Source of the DNA: Halobellus litoreus | GTDB taxonomy: Archaea; Halobacteriota; Halobacteria; Halobacteriales; Haloferacaceae | Assembly (NCBI RefSeq): GCF_024464595.1 | Contig: NZ_JANHAW010000002.1 | Location: forward strand, 930,001 to 994,000 | Direction of reading: 5' to 3' | DNA: 64,000 nucleotides | Part shown: positions 35,084 through 42,733 of the stretch, piece after piece | Position numbering within the stretch: the first letter of the stretch is position 1 | Layout of the letters: each line of letters opens with the position of its first letter | Translations under genes and position numbers: made by a program | The notes under the pieces: generated by a model | What the model was told of the DNA's origin: nothing | What the model saw: the letters and a program-made list of their open reading frames with translations, nothing else | The model's database searches: none

Positions 35084-36781
35084 TCACTCCTCCCGCGCGG
35101 GGAACGTGAGCCTCACCGTCGCAGTCTCCGATTTGGAATTCGGCGCGCCTACCTCCTCGCTTCCGTCCGCTTCGTCGCCGAACGCGAGTTCGCCGCCGTT
35201 CTCGATCACGCACCAGTACGCGAGCCACAGCCCCAGTCCTTCGGCGTGTCGCAATGGTGTCTCCGAGCCCGCAGAGAGCGCTTCGCGCTCGACGGCCGGG
35301 ATCGGGGGTCCGTCGGATTCGATCCGTATCACGACGTCGTCTCGACGCTCGACGGCGATCTGTATCGTGACACCGCCGTTTTCGCCGTCGACCTGGCCGA
35401 CGAGCAGTTCGGTCAGTTCCTCGATGGCCGTCGCGAGCGACCCGGCGTCGGTGAGTTCGGCCTCGACGTGCGGCGTGCCGACGAACGTGAACGTCGACTC
35501 CGGAAACTTTCGTCTCGACTGGTGAACGATCCCGGCGACGATGGCAGTGACGTCGTGGGTCGTCGTCGGCTGCGTGTGCGAGTCGTCGAGTTCGGAGACT
35601 TTCCGGGCCTTGTCGCTGACGGTGAGGAGGTCGTCGGTCCGGTCGAGAATCGAGCGGGCGGCCCGTTTCGTCTCCGCGTCGGAGCCGGTGGCGACGATGT
35701 CGGCGTAGCCACGGACCACGTTCATATCGTTCCGGAGGTTGTGCCGGAGCACTCGGTTGGCCACTTCCAGGCGCTGTTCGTACCGATGTCGACCGGTGAC
35801 GTCCCGGAGCGCCAGCGCGTACCCGATCTCGTCGCCCCGCTCGTCGGTGAGGTCCGAGACGCGGATGTCGTACGCTAGGTTGTTCGCGTCCGTCACGGTG
35901 GTCCCGTGGAGCTGTTCGAACTGCGTCTCGGGGAACACGTCGTCGATCCGGGACCCGACGTCCGGTGGCGGGTCGAGGATCCGACGGGCGATGTCGTCGA
36001 CTTGGATGACGACCCGATCGGAATTCAACACCACGAGACCGTCGCCCATCGCCTGGAACGCCTGGCGGCGCGCGATCGGAACCCGTTCGAGCAGGTCGAA
36101 GCGGTAGAGTCCGAGAACCAACAGCAGACCGGTGAACGTGAACATAAACGGTGTCAGATCGAGCGAGGGGACCGGACTGATTCCCAGCACAAACGCGATG
36201 TTCGAGAGGAACGGGGGTAGGGGCGCGACGAGCAGGACGAGCACCTGCTTCCAGTAGACGAGCGACCAGCGGATCCCGACGAGGAAGATCATCCACATTC
36301 CGATCGTGACGGTGACGTAAGCGACGAGCAGGTGGCCGTAGTACAGCGGGCCGAACGCGAGTTCGACGGCCGCTCCGGGCGTGGCCACAGCCTCCGAGGA
36401 GACCGTCCAGACGAGTCCGTGGGCCGAATTCGTCGCGATCGCGCCAATCATCACGAGCGGTTCGAGCGCGAACGCCGCGGCCCGTCGCCGCGTCATCCAC
36501 TGCGAGCGACTGACGTACTGGACGACGAATCCCAGCCAGAGGAACGGCGCGAGCGTCGAGATAGCGAACGTGAGTCCCCACCAGAACGACTGCGGCGCGA
36601 CGGCGTCGTAACCGAGCTGGATCGAATAGGTGAGCGCCGAGAGACCGACGACGGCCATCAGCAGGGTGACCTCGGGACCGCACCGGGACGTCCGGTTCCG
36701 CCAGCCGACGAGCGCCAACGCTGCGTAAACCGCGAGGGTTGTGAAGCCGGCGGCGGACGCCGCAGTGAGTTCCCACGGCAT
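35084..36781 (-). CDS. Sensor histidine kinase with N-terminal 7TM domain
   Basis: A 565-residue membrane kinase. Seven hydrophobic helices occupy residues 1-220 (the histidine kinase N-terminal 7TM sensor region). A PAS domain follows (about 230-340: AMGDGLVVLNSDRVVIQVD), then the H-box VANRVLRHNLRNDM with the phosphorylated His, and an HATPase domain. In the latter ELTELLVGQ, IRIESDGPPIP and the degenerate GLGLWLAYW segment correspond to the N, G1 and G2 boxes. I chose the ATG at 36781 because the hydrophobic sensor begins there. The response regulator is not adjacent and the signal is unknown. Confidence 0.88.
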   Translation of the reverse strand: MPWELTAASAAGFTTLAVYAALALVGWRNRTSRCGPEVTLLMAVVGLSALTYSIQLGYDAVAPQSFWWGLTFAISTLAPFLWLGFVVQYVSRSQWMTRRRAAAFALEPLVMIGAIATNSAHGLVWTVSSEAVATPGAAVELAFGPLYYGHLLVAYVTVTIGMWMIFLVGIRWSLVYWKQVLVLLVAPLPPFLSNIAFVLGISPVPSLDLTPFMFTFTGLLLVLGLYRFDLLERVPIARRQAFQAMGDGLVVLNSDRVVIQVDDIARRILDPPPDVGSRIDDVFPETQFEQLHGTTVTDANNLAYDIRVSDLTDERGDEIGYALALRDVTGRHRYEQRLEVANRVLRHNLRNDMNVVRGYADIVATGSDAETKRAARSILDRTDDLLTVSDKARKVSELDDSHTQPTTTHDVTAIVAGIVHQSRRKFPESTFTFVGTPHVEAELTDAGSLATAIEELTELLVGQVDGENGGVTIQIAVERRDDVVIRIESDGPPIPAVEREALSAGSETPLRHAEGLGLWLAYWCVIENGGELAFGDEADGSEEVGAPNSKSETATVRLTFPAREE

Positions 36782-36991
36782 ACGTAAGCAGGTCGTGTTG
36801 CTCCGAGGAGTCCCTGATACATCAAACCACCAGTCGGGCGACGGATCGGACAATCGGCTGACGAAGGGAGAAACGGCACCGAATACAGCCAGCACGTGAT
36901 TCTTCTATTACACTAGTGGCTCGCCGCTCCCCGCCCGGTTCAACAGGCGAACTTTTACGCTTGCAGCGGACGACCGCCGCGTACGACCCGT

Positions 36992-37687
36992 ATGAGTAAG
37001 ACACACGGCGCACCGGCTTCGGCAGGTATCGTCGGCCGATGGAACGGGCTCAGACCGGCGGATCGATGGGTGATCGGCTGGATCGGCGTGAACCTGCTCG
37101 TCTTCGGCCACGTCGTCCTCTTCGAGACGCCGCTGTGGCTGACGTACGCCTACAACGGCCTGCTCTACGCCATCGGAATCTGGGTCGCGGTCCGCTTTGC
37201 GGCCGTGCGAGACGTGTTCGTCCTCGGCAGCGTCGCGGGCGTGCTGGAAGTCGGCGTCGACGCGTTCCTCGTCTCCACCGGTTCGCTGGTCTACCCCGAC
37301 TCGCTGCCGATGCTCCTCGGCTCGCCGCTCTATATGCCGCTGTCGTGGGCGCTGATTATCACGTACTTCGGGTATCTCGGTCGCCGTCTCGACGACGCGG
37401 GCGGTCCGCTCGCGGCGACGGTCGGCCCGTCGGTCGCCGCGATGGTGCTCGTCGGCTTCTTCGAGTACGGCGCGCACTTCGCCGGGATCTGGCGGTACGA
37501 AATCGCGCCGCTCGCGATGCTCGGGACCGTTCCGGCCTTCATCGTCGCCGCTGAGGGCGTGATGTTCGCGGCGCTCTACTGGGTGGTCCGACTCCGCCGA
37601 CCGCTACTCGGCGGCGTGGTTTTCGCGACCGTCATCAGCGTCAGCTACGTCGGGGCTTACGCGCTGTTCGCCGCGGTCGGCGGGTGA
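36992..37687 (+). CDS. Multi-pass membrane protein (DUF6989-like)
   Basis: A 231-residue protein with seven or so hydrophobic helices: GWIGVNLLVFGHVVLFE, YNGLLYAIGIWVAV, LGSVAGVLEVGVDAFLV, YMPLSWALIITYFGYLG, SVAAMVLVGFFEYGAHF, TVPAFIVAAEGVMFAALYW and the C-terminal helix. Acidic residues inside helices (GVLEVGVDAFLV, FFEYGAHFAG) suggest a functional site. I recall a haloarchaeal DUF of this kind; function unknown. It is divergent from the 7TM kinase with a 210-base gap, so a shared regulatory region is possible. Confidence 0.7.
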   Translation: MSKTHGAPASAGIVGRWNGLRPADRWVIGWIGVNLLVFGHVVLFETPLWLTYAYNGLLYAIGIWVAVRFAAVRDVFVLGSVAGVLEVGVDAFLVSTGSLVYPDSLPMLLGSPLYMPLSWALIITYFGYLGRRLDDAGGPLAATVGPSVAAMVLVGFFEYGAHFAGIWRYEIAPLAMLGTVPAFIVAAEGVMFAALYWVVRLRRPLLGGVVFATVISVSYVGAYALFAAVGG

Positions 37688-37714
37688 AAGCGCCGGCGGG
37701 CGAGCGGAGCGCCG

Positions 37715-38317
37715 TTACGAGATCACGCGAACGACGACCGCAGCGGTGGTCGACTCGGCGGGCGAGACGATCCGAATCCGGAACGCGGCGGCCACGACCG
37801 TCACCTCGCCCGCGCGCTCCTGGACGACCACGCCACCGACCGATCCGCACGGGCCGAACTCCCGGCCGGAGCCGCCGGGGCAGTTCGTCTCGGCCCACGA
37901 GGTCGCAGTCGCGTCGTCGAACGTCACCGCGAGGGACCGACTCTCCTCTGCGTGAGCTGCTTCGAGTCGGTCTGCGTCCTCGGCGACGACGGCGCGGATC
38001 CGCTCGGCGACGGCGCGCTCCCGTCGGGCGGTACCGTCCGGGCCGACGCCGTCGCCCGCGTCCCTCGCCCGGTCGCGGACGGCGGCGCGGAACGACGCCG
38101 CGAGGTCCCGTTCGATCTGTTCGACCGAGGCGACCTCGACCGCGCCCGCCCCAGCGCTCGTTCGGTCGGCGTCGTACCCCAGTTGGGCGTAGGCGATCGT
38201 CATCGACAGGAACGCGACCGCGACGACCGCGGCGGCGACGAGGACGATCTGTGCGCGGTCCTCGTCGGAGTCGCCGTCGGCTCCGCTCCGCCGTAGCCGA
38301 CGCCTTCGTCGACTCAC
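37715..38317 (-). CDS. Pilin-like protein 5 of the pil operon
   Basis: A 200-residue protein starting at GTG that overlaps the previous stop (GTGA). After an Arg-rich, basic leader (VSRRRRRLRR) comes DEDRAQ, then the hydrophobic helix IVLVAAAVVAVAFLSMTIAY and a mainly helical/acidic body with one disulfide-capable pair (NCPGGSG and PCGS). The pattern charged-R-A-Q-hydrophobic helix suits an archaeal class III (PibD) signal, so it is a candidate pseudopilin. It is the last gene of the seven-gene operon. Unknown family by function. Confidence 0.75.
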   Translation of the reverse strand: MSRRRRRLRRSGADGDSDEDRAQIVLVAAAVVAVAFLSMTIAYAQLGYDADRTSAGAGAVEVASVEQIERDLAASFRAAVRDRARDAGDGVGPDGTARRERAVAERIRAVVAEDADRLEAAHAEESRSLAVTFDDATATSWAETNCPGGSGREFGPCGSVGGVVVQERAGEVTVVAAAFRIRIVSPAESTTAAVVVRVIS

Positions 38318-38784
38318 ACGTACCACACCCGGATGGTGACCGCGCAACGTCCCGTCGAGAGCGTCGCCCGTCCGCTCGGAACGCCGTTCGGCCGCGGCGC
38401 GCCGACGACGCCGTGCGGCGTCTCGATGCGGCCGAACACCGAGGTCGGAAGCACCGAATCGAGGCGTTCGTCGAGCGCGTCGCGCTCGATGTCGAAGGCA
38501 CGCTGTGATCGGCAGCCGGCCGAGAGTCGGCTCCGTCCGTCGCCGACCGGCGTCTCGGCGTCGAGAATCGCAAGCGCGTCGGCGGCGGTCCGGTCGAGCG
38601 TCGGGTCGGCCTCCGTGGCCCCCTCCTCGACGGGAACCCAGAGGAACCCCGCGACGACCGAGAGAACCAGGAGCGCCCCGACGGCCGCCTCGACCAGAGA
38701 GGTCGCGAGTTGGGCGCGGTCCCCGGGCGGTCGACGTCCGTCGCCCCCGTCCGTCGGCCGGCGTCTCACACTGTCCTCACGCAC
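38314..38784 (-). CDS. Pilin-like protein 4 of the pil operon
   Basis: A 156-residue protein with GTG start, overlapping the upstream gene by eight bases. The N-terminus is basic and disordered up to GDRAQ, then LATSLVEAAVGALLVLSVVAGF forms the only hydrophobic helix. The body contains two cysteines (GCRS, RCAV) and ends in TIRVWYV. The small helix-plus-domain layout, and an adjoining Thr/Glu in the helix, resembles a minor pilin or pseudopilin. No function can be assigned beyond membership in this operon. Confidence 0.72.
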   Translation of the reverse strand: MREDSVRRRPTDGGDGRRPPGDRAQLATSLVEAAVGALLVLSVVAGFLWVPVEEGATEADPTLDRTAADALAILDAETPVGDGRSRLSAGCRSQRAFDIERDALDERLDSVLPTSVFGRIETPHGVVGAPRPNGVPSGRATLSTGRCAVTIRVWYV

Positions 38785-39490
38785 CGACCGTCACCACCAG
38801 TCGTTCGACGGTTCCGGTTCGGGCAGTCCAGCCGACGGTTCCGGTACCGCCTCCGTACCCGACGGACTCGAAGGCGACGGGCAGCGGCCGCGTGTGGGGG
38901 ACCGAGACGTCGTATCGGCCGTCGAGCCCCGACGGGTCGTGGAGGACGACGCGGTCGCCGGCGCGGACGGTCCGCACGGTCCGTGACGGACTCGTCTCGA
39001 CGCGGATCGTCACCCGGCCGTCGTGGTCGTCGACGAGGACCTGTGCGCGGTCGTCCAAGGCGACCCGATCGGTTTCGGGCGTCCAGCGCTCGACGCGCAC
39101 CCGGCGGTCGACGACGACAGGTCGGCCGTCGTCGGGGACGTCCTCTCCCTCGCGGTCGACGAGGACCGCCTCGCCCAGCGAGACGCGTACCGAGCGACCG
39201 CGGATCGCCGGCACCGCGTCGTCGAGGTCGGCCGCGGTGAGATTCGAGACGGCGCTCGCCCGGAGCGCGTTCCGACGGCGCGTGTGCGTCGCGTCGGCGT
39301 CGACGAGGTGCGCCGCGAGCGCCTCGGCCGCGCGCGTCGCCCCGGGCTGGCGGTCCGCGTCGGCCAGCGCGTCGTTCGCGAGCGTGGCCCCGGCGACCGT
39401 CACGGTCGTCACGACGACGAGCGCGACGGCGAACCCGATCAGGTTCGCCTGCGCGCGGTCGATCCTAACCACCTCAGCGCAGTCGCTCAT
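38777..39490 (-). CDS. Pilin-like protein 3 of the pil operon
   Basis: A 237-residue protein whose ATG overlaps the previous stop (ATGA). After VVRIDRAQ comes the hydrophobic helix ANLIGFAVALVVVTTVTVAG, then a soluble domain that is largely beta-strand. The domain shows alternating Val/Thr strands and an Asp-rich central part. The DRAQ-plus-helix pattern is shared with the other four small proteins of the operon, so it is a candidate class III signal-peptide protein. Start at 39490 chosen for the overlap and the short leader. Confidence 0.75.
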   Translation of the reverse strand: MSDCAEVVRIDRAQANLIGFAVALVVVTTVTVAGATLANDALADADRQPGATRAAEALAAHLVDADATHTRRRNALRASAVSNLTAADLDDAVPAIRGRSVRVSLGEAVLVDREGEDVPDDGRPVVVDRRVRVERWTPETDRVALDDRAQVLVDDHDGRVTIRVETSPSRTVRTVRAGDRVVLHDPSGLDGRYDVSVPHTRPLPVAFESVGYGGGTGTVGWTARTGTVERLVVTVGA

Positions 39491-39969
39491 CGAGCCTCCT
39501 CCGCTGTCGCGTCGCCGTCGCCGAGCGTGACGCGGATCCCGTTCTCCCCGTCGACTCGGATCCACGACGGCGACGTGCTCGTCGCGGCGCCGCCGACCGC
39601 GACGTCGCCCGGGACCCCGAGACGGAGTCGGCCGCCCACCCGGTCGTCGGGGTGGACGAGCGTCAGCGTCGACACGTCACCGCGCCGTCCGGCGACGATC
39701 CGATAGGGATCGCCGTGGATCGTCTCGGGGAGCCGAACCGCGACGCGGCGGTCGATGTCGAGGACGTCGCTCGGCGGGACTGCGGCTTCCGTCCGCTCGG
39801 CGGCCGCGACGAGCGTCCGGTCGCCGAGTTCGGTTCCGACCGCTGCCCGGTAGTCGGGCGCGATTCCGCCGAAGAACGTCGCCGTCAGCAGGGCGACGAA
39901 GAGGACGCCGACGCCGAGTTCGAGCGTCTTCCCCACGACTGGGGAGAGACCGCGGTCGGACGCTCTCAT
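39487..39969 (-). CDS. Pilin-like protein 2 of the pil operon
   Basis: A 160-residue protein beginning MRASDRGLSPVVGKTLELG. The SPVVG segment after DRGL resembles the classical archaeal prepilin cleavage region (SPVIG). A hydrophobic helix (GVGVLFVALLTATFFGG) and a soluble beta-rich domain (DVLDIDRRVAVRLPETI, YRIVAG) follow. It is the most pilin-like of the five, so likely to be a structural or minor subunit. Start and stop both overlap neighbours by four bases. Confidence 0.78.
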   Translation of the reverse strand: MRASDRGLSPVVGKTLELGVGVLFVALLTATFFGGIAPDYRAAVGTELGDRTLVAAAERTEAAVPPSDVLDIDRRVAVRLPETIHGDPYRIVAGRRGDVSTLTLVHPDDRVGGRLRLGVPGDVAVGGAATSTSPSWIRVDGENGIRVTLGDGDATAEEAR

Positions 39970-40730
39970 CGACCCACCGCCAACTCGAGTCGGACGTCGT
40001 GAACGACGAGGTGGACCGCCCGCTCGCCCTCGAAGGACGCCACGACGCTCGGAACCCCGTCGCCGTCGAAGTCGCGACGGGTGGTCGTCGCGCCGCGGTC
40101 CCGCAGGTGTCGCTCCCACGCCGCCGGCGTCGACGTTTCGATGCCGAGTCGGTAGTCGGCGATCGGCAGACGCTGCCGGGCGGCGTCGCCGTCGGTTTCG
40201 AGCGTCACGGCGAGGCGGTGGTTCCCGGTCGAGACGCCGTCCGCGCCGCTGGCGTTCAGGACGGGCACGCCGACGTATAGTCGGTCCTCGGCGGGCGCGA
40301 TCCGACTCGGCGCGGACAGCCGACTGCGACGCGGATCGCTCCGGACGACCGCGCCGGCGAAGCCCGTCACCCGCGTGTCGCCGTCGGCGTAGACGATAGC
40401 GCCGGCGTGGGCCGCCCAGACGACGCCGTCGTCGTCGAGGAGCCACACCGTCCGGTTCACGACCTCGATCGTCCCGCTCGCCAGTTCGACGGTCGTCTCT
40501 CGATCGCCGGCGCCCGGGCCGAGCGCGGTTTCGAGGTCGTCCGCGACGCGGGTCGACGCCGCCGAGGCGGCGCCGTCCTCGACGATCGACCCCGCCGTCG
40601 CCGTCAGCCCGCCCACGGCGAGGACGGTGAGTCCGAGGAGGATGGCGACGCCGACGACGGCGGCCTGGGCGCGGTCCGGGGCGCGGGGCGGGGCCGGGAC
40701 GGTGGAATCGGGGGCTCGACGCCGACTCAT
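39966..40730 (-). CDS. Pilin-like protein 1 of the pil operon
   Basis: A 254-residue protein. A Pro/Arg-rich leader reaches APDRAQ, then AVVGVAILLGLTVLAVGGL forms one hydrophobic helix, and a long extracellular-type domain follows with many Asp/Thr/Val strands (VVNRTVWLLDDDGVVWAA; LAVTLETDGDAA). It is the largest of the five small proteins. Probably a membrane-anchored component of a pilus-like surface structure; no catalytic motif is visible. It begins four bases before the pilC stop. Confidence 0.75.
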   Translation of the reverse strand: MSRRRAPDSTVPAPPRAPDRAQAAVVGVAILLGLTVLAVGGLTATAGSIVEDGAASAASTRVADDLETALGPGAGDRETTVELASGTIEVVNRTVWLLDDDGVVWAAHAGAIVYADGDTRVTGFAGAVVRSDPRRSRLSAPSRIAPAEDRLYVGVPVLNASGADGVSTGNHRLAVTLETDGDAARQRLPIADYRLGIETSTPAAWERHLRDRGATTTRRDFDGDGVPSVVASFEGERAVHLVVHDVRLELAVGR

Positions 40731-42733
40731 ACCAACCCCGTCCCCGTGAAGACGACGTGGCAGACGGCGACGAGACATCCCGAGTGAAGCAGCGCCTCGT
40801 ACTGCCCGCGGCTGGCGACGCCGGCGAACCAGCCGGCGGCCAGCATCGTCGCCTGCGTCGTCACGTACACCCGGTACTGATCGCGCGCGAGGTCGACCGC
40901 GCCGGGATCGACCGCGACGCCGGACAGTTCCGACATCGTCGAGAGCCGATCGAAGCCCGCGAAGACGTTGGCGCTCGTCGCGACGCTGATTCCGATGACG
41001 AGCAGCGCCGTCGTCCACCCGACCGCGACGTAAACCAGCATTCCCGAGCGGAGCGCCCGTTTCTCGTGGTACAGCCGTCCCACCTCGCCCTGAAGCGTCT
41101 CGAAGACGACGCCGGTGTCGCTGCCGGCGTCGAGCGCGCCGATCACGAGGCCGACGGTCTGCTCGGCCATCGGGGTCCCGACGCGGTCGACGAAGCGGTC
41201 GAGGGCGGCGGTTCGAAGGTCCGTCTCGCCGCTCTCGACCGGCGTCGTGAGATGGAGGTTCATCGAGAGGTCCGCGACGTCGCGGTTCAGCGGTCCCAGG
41301 TCCACGTCCCGCGCGACGTGGTCGACCGCCGACGAGAACGGTCGGCCGAGGTTGACGTGCCCGGAGACGGCGTGAACGAAGTCCTTCAACTCGTGGTCCT
41401 TCGCGTCGTCGAGTCGCGCCCGGCGGACGGCGATGAGACCGACCGGGATCGAAAAACCGACGTAGCCGACGAGCAGCGAGACCACGGTGTCGACGCCCAG
41501 GCTGACCGACGCGACGAACCCGGCGATCCCGACCGGCGCGAACGCGACGGCGGCGCTCGCGGGGTTCGTCGTCGCCGTCCGGAGGATCGCGAGCGTGCTC
41601 GCCGGTCGACGGTAGACGACGTGCTGGTCTGGCGGCCGGAGTCGCGAGACGAGCGCGGCGGTCGCGACGCCGACCAGGAGGATGAAGCCGGCGCTCCCGT
41701 AGACGACGAGCGCGCGCAGCGTGATCGGTCCGATCGGGGTCCGCACGGGCGCGGAGAGCCCCGGCGCGACGATGCTCATCACGGTGAGCACGATCACGAG
41801 CAGGGCCGGCAGGACGAGCAGCACGACGAACAGTTCCGCAAGCAGTTCGAGGAAACCCTCCGCGCGCCGGCGGTCCCTGTCCTGCTGGTGTCGCAGCATC
41901 CGGCTCTCCATCGAGAGGTACTCCCTGAGGGCGTCCGACCCCTGCTCGGCGTGCTCGCGGAACTTGAGGAGAAACGGCGCGAGGCTGTCCTGCGCCGGCG
42001 TGTCCCTGGCGACCCGACGGAGTCCCTCGTCGACGTTCCCCGTCATCGCGGCGGTGTTGAGCGCCTTTCGGAGCGCCACCGCCGTCTCGCCGTAGGCGTC
42101 GGTGTCGGCGACGCGGCGGAGCATCGCCCGTCGACCGTCGCTCCCCGAGGCGAGGACGTTCAGATAGCGCACCGCGCTCGGCAGCGTCCGCCCGATGTTC
42201 GCCCGCCGCGCGGCGGTGAGCCAGCGGAGGTAGCGGCCGCCGGCGTAGACCACGCCGAGGTGGACGCCGACGGCGACGAGCGCCCCGACGCCGCCGACGA
42301 CCGCGGTCCGCTGCCAGGGGGCGAGGACGATCCGCTCGGGGAGCGAGCCGCCGAACCCGTCGCCGCTGACGCGACCGAACCGTTCGAGGACGGCCGCCGC
42401 GGCCGATTCGACGACCCCTGCGGGGAGGAGCAGTCCGACCGCGGCGACGCCGCCGGCGACGAGGGCGGCGAGCGCCCACGAGAGCGCGTAGGTGCGGGCC
42501 AGATACAGGTCGAACGCGACCGTGACGTTGGTGCCGCGGTAGGCGCGGCGGTCGCGTTCGTGTCGCCGCGCGTCAGCACGGCTGGCGAAGAGCGCGTACG
42601 CCGCGCGGTCGAGGGGGCCGAGCGATCGGTCGGCGTACGCGCGCCGGGGTCCGTCGGCCGTCGAATCCTCCGCCGCCTTCGAGCGGCCGACCGCGTCCGA
42701 CGTGTTCGACTGCGCCGTATCCGAACCGCTCAC
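40727..42733 (-). CDS. pilC: PilC-type (T2SS F family) membrane protein
   Basis: A 668-residue polytopic platform protein of archaeal type IV pilus systems. The first 60 residues are acidic and disordered. Two T2SS-F-like domains are recognisable (SAVRYLNVLASGSDGR ... EYLSMESRMLRHQQDRDRRR, and DFVHAVSGHVNLGRPFSSAV ... VIGALDAGSDTG), separated by hydrophobic helices. About nine membrane helices in all. It starts at GTG overlapping the pilB stop (GTGA), so the ATPase and platform are coupled. It anchors the assembly ATPase to the growing filament in known systems. Confidence 0.9.
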   Translation of the reverse strand: MSGSDTAQSNTSDAVGRSKAAEDSTADGPRRAYADRSLGPLDRAAYALFASRADARRHERDRRAYRGTNVTVAFDLYLARTYALSWALAALVAGGVAAVGLLLPAGVVESAAAAVLERFGRVSGDGFGGSLPERIVLAPWQRTAVVGGVGALVAVGVHLGVVYAGGRYLRWLTAARRANIGRTLPSAVRYLNVLASGSDGRRAMLRRVADTDAYGETAVALRKALNTAAMTGNVDEGLRRVARDTPAQDSLAPFLLKFREHAEQGSDALREYLSMESRMLRHQQDRDRRRAEGFLELLAELFVVLLVLPALLVIVLTVMSIVAPGLSAPVRTPIGPITLRALVVYGSAGFILLVGVATAALVSRLRPPDQHVVYRRPASTLAILRTATTNPASAAVAFAPVGIAGFVASVSLGVDTVVSLLVGYVGFSIPVGLIAVRRARLDDAKDHELKDFVHAVSGHVNLGRPFSSAVDHVARDVDLGPLNRDVADLSMNLHLTTPVESGETDLRTAALDRFVDRVGTPMAEQTVGLVIGALDAGSDTGVVFETLQGEVGRLYHEKRALRSGMLVYVAVGWTTALLVIGISVATSANVFAGFDRLSTMSELSGVAVDPGAVDLARDQYRVYVTTQATMLAAGWFAGVASRGQYEALLHSGCLVAVCHVVFTGTGLV

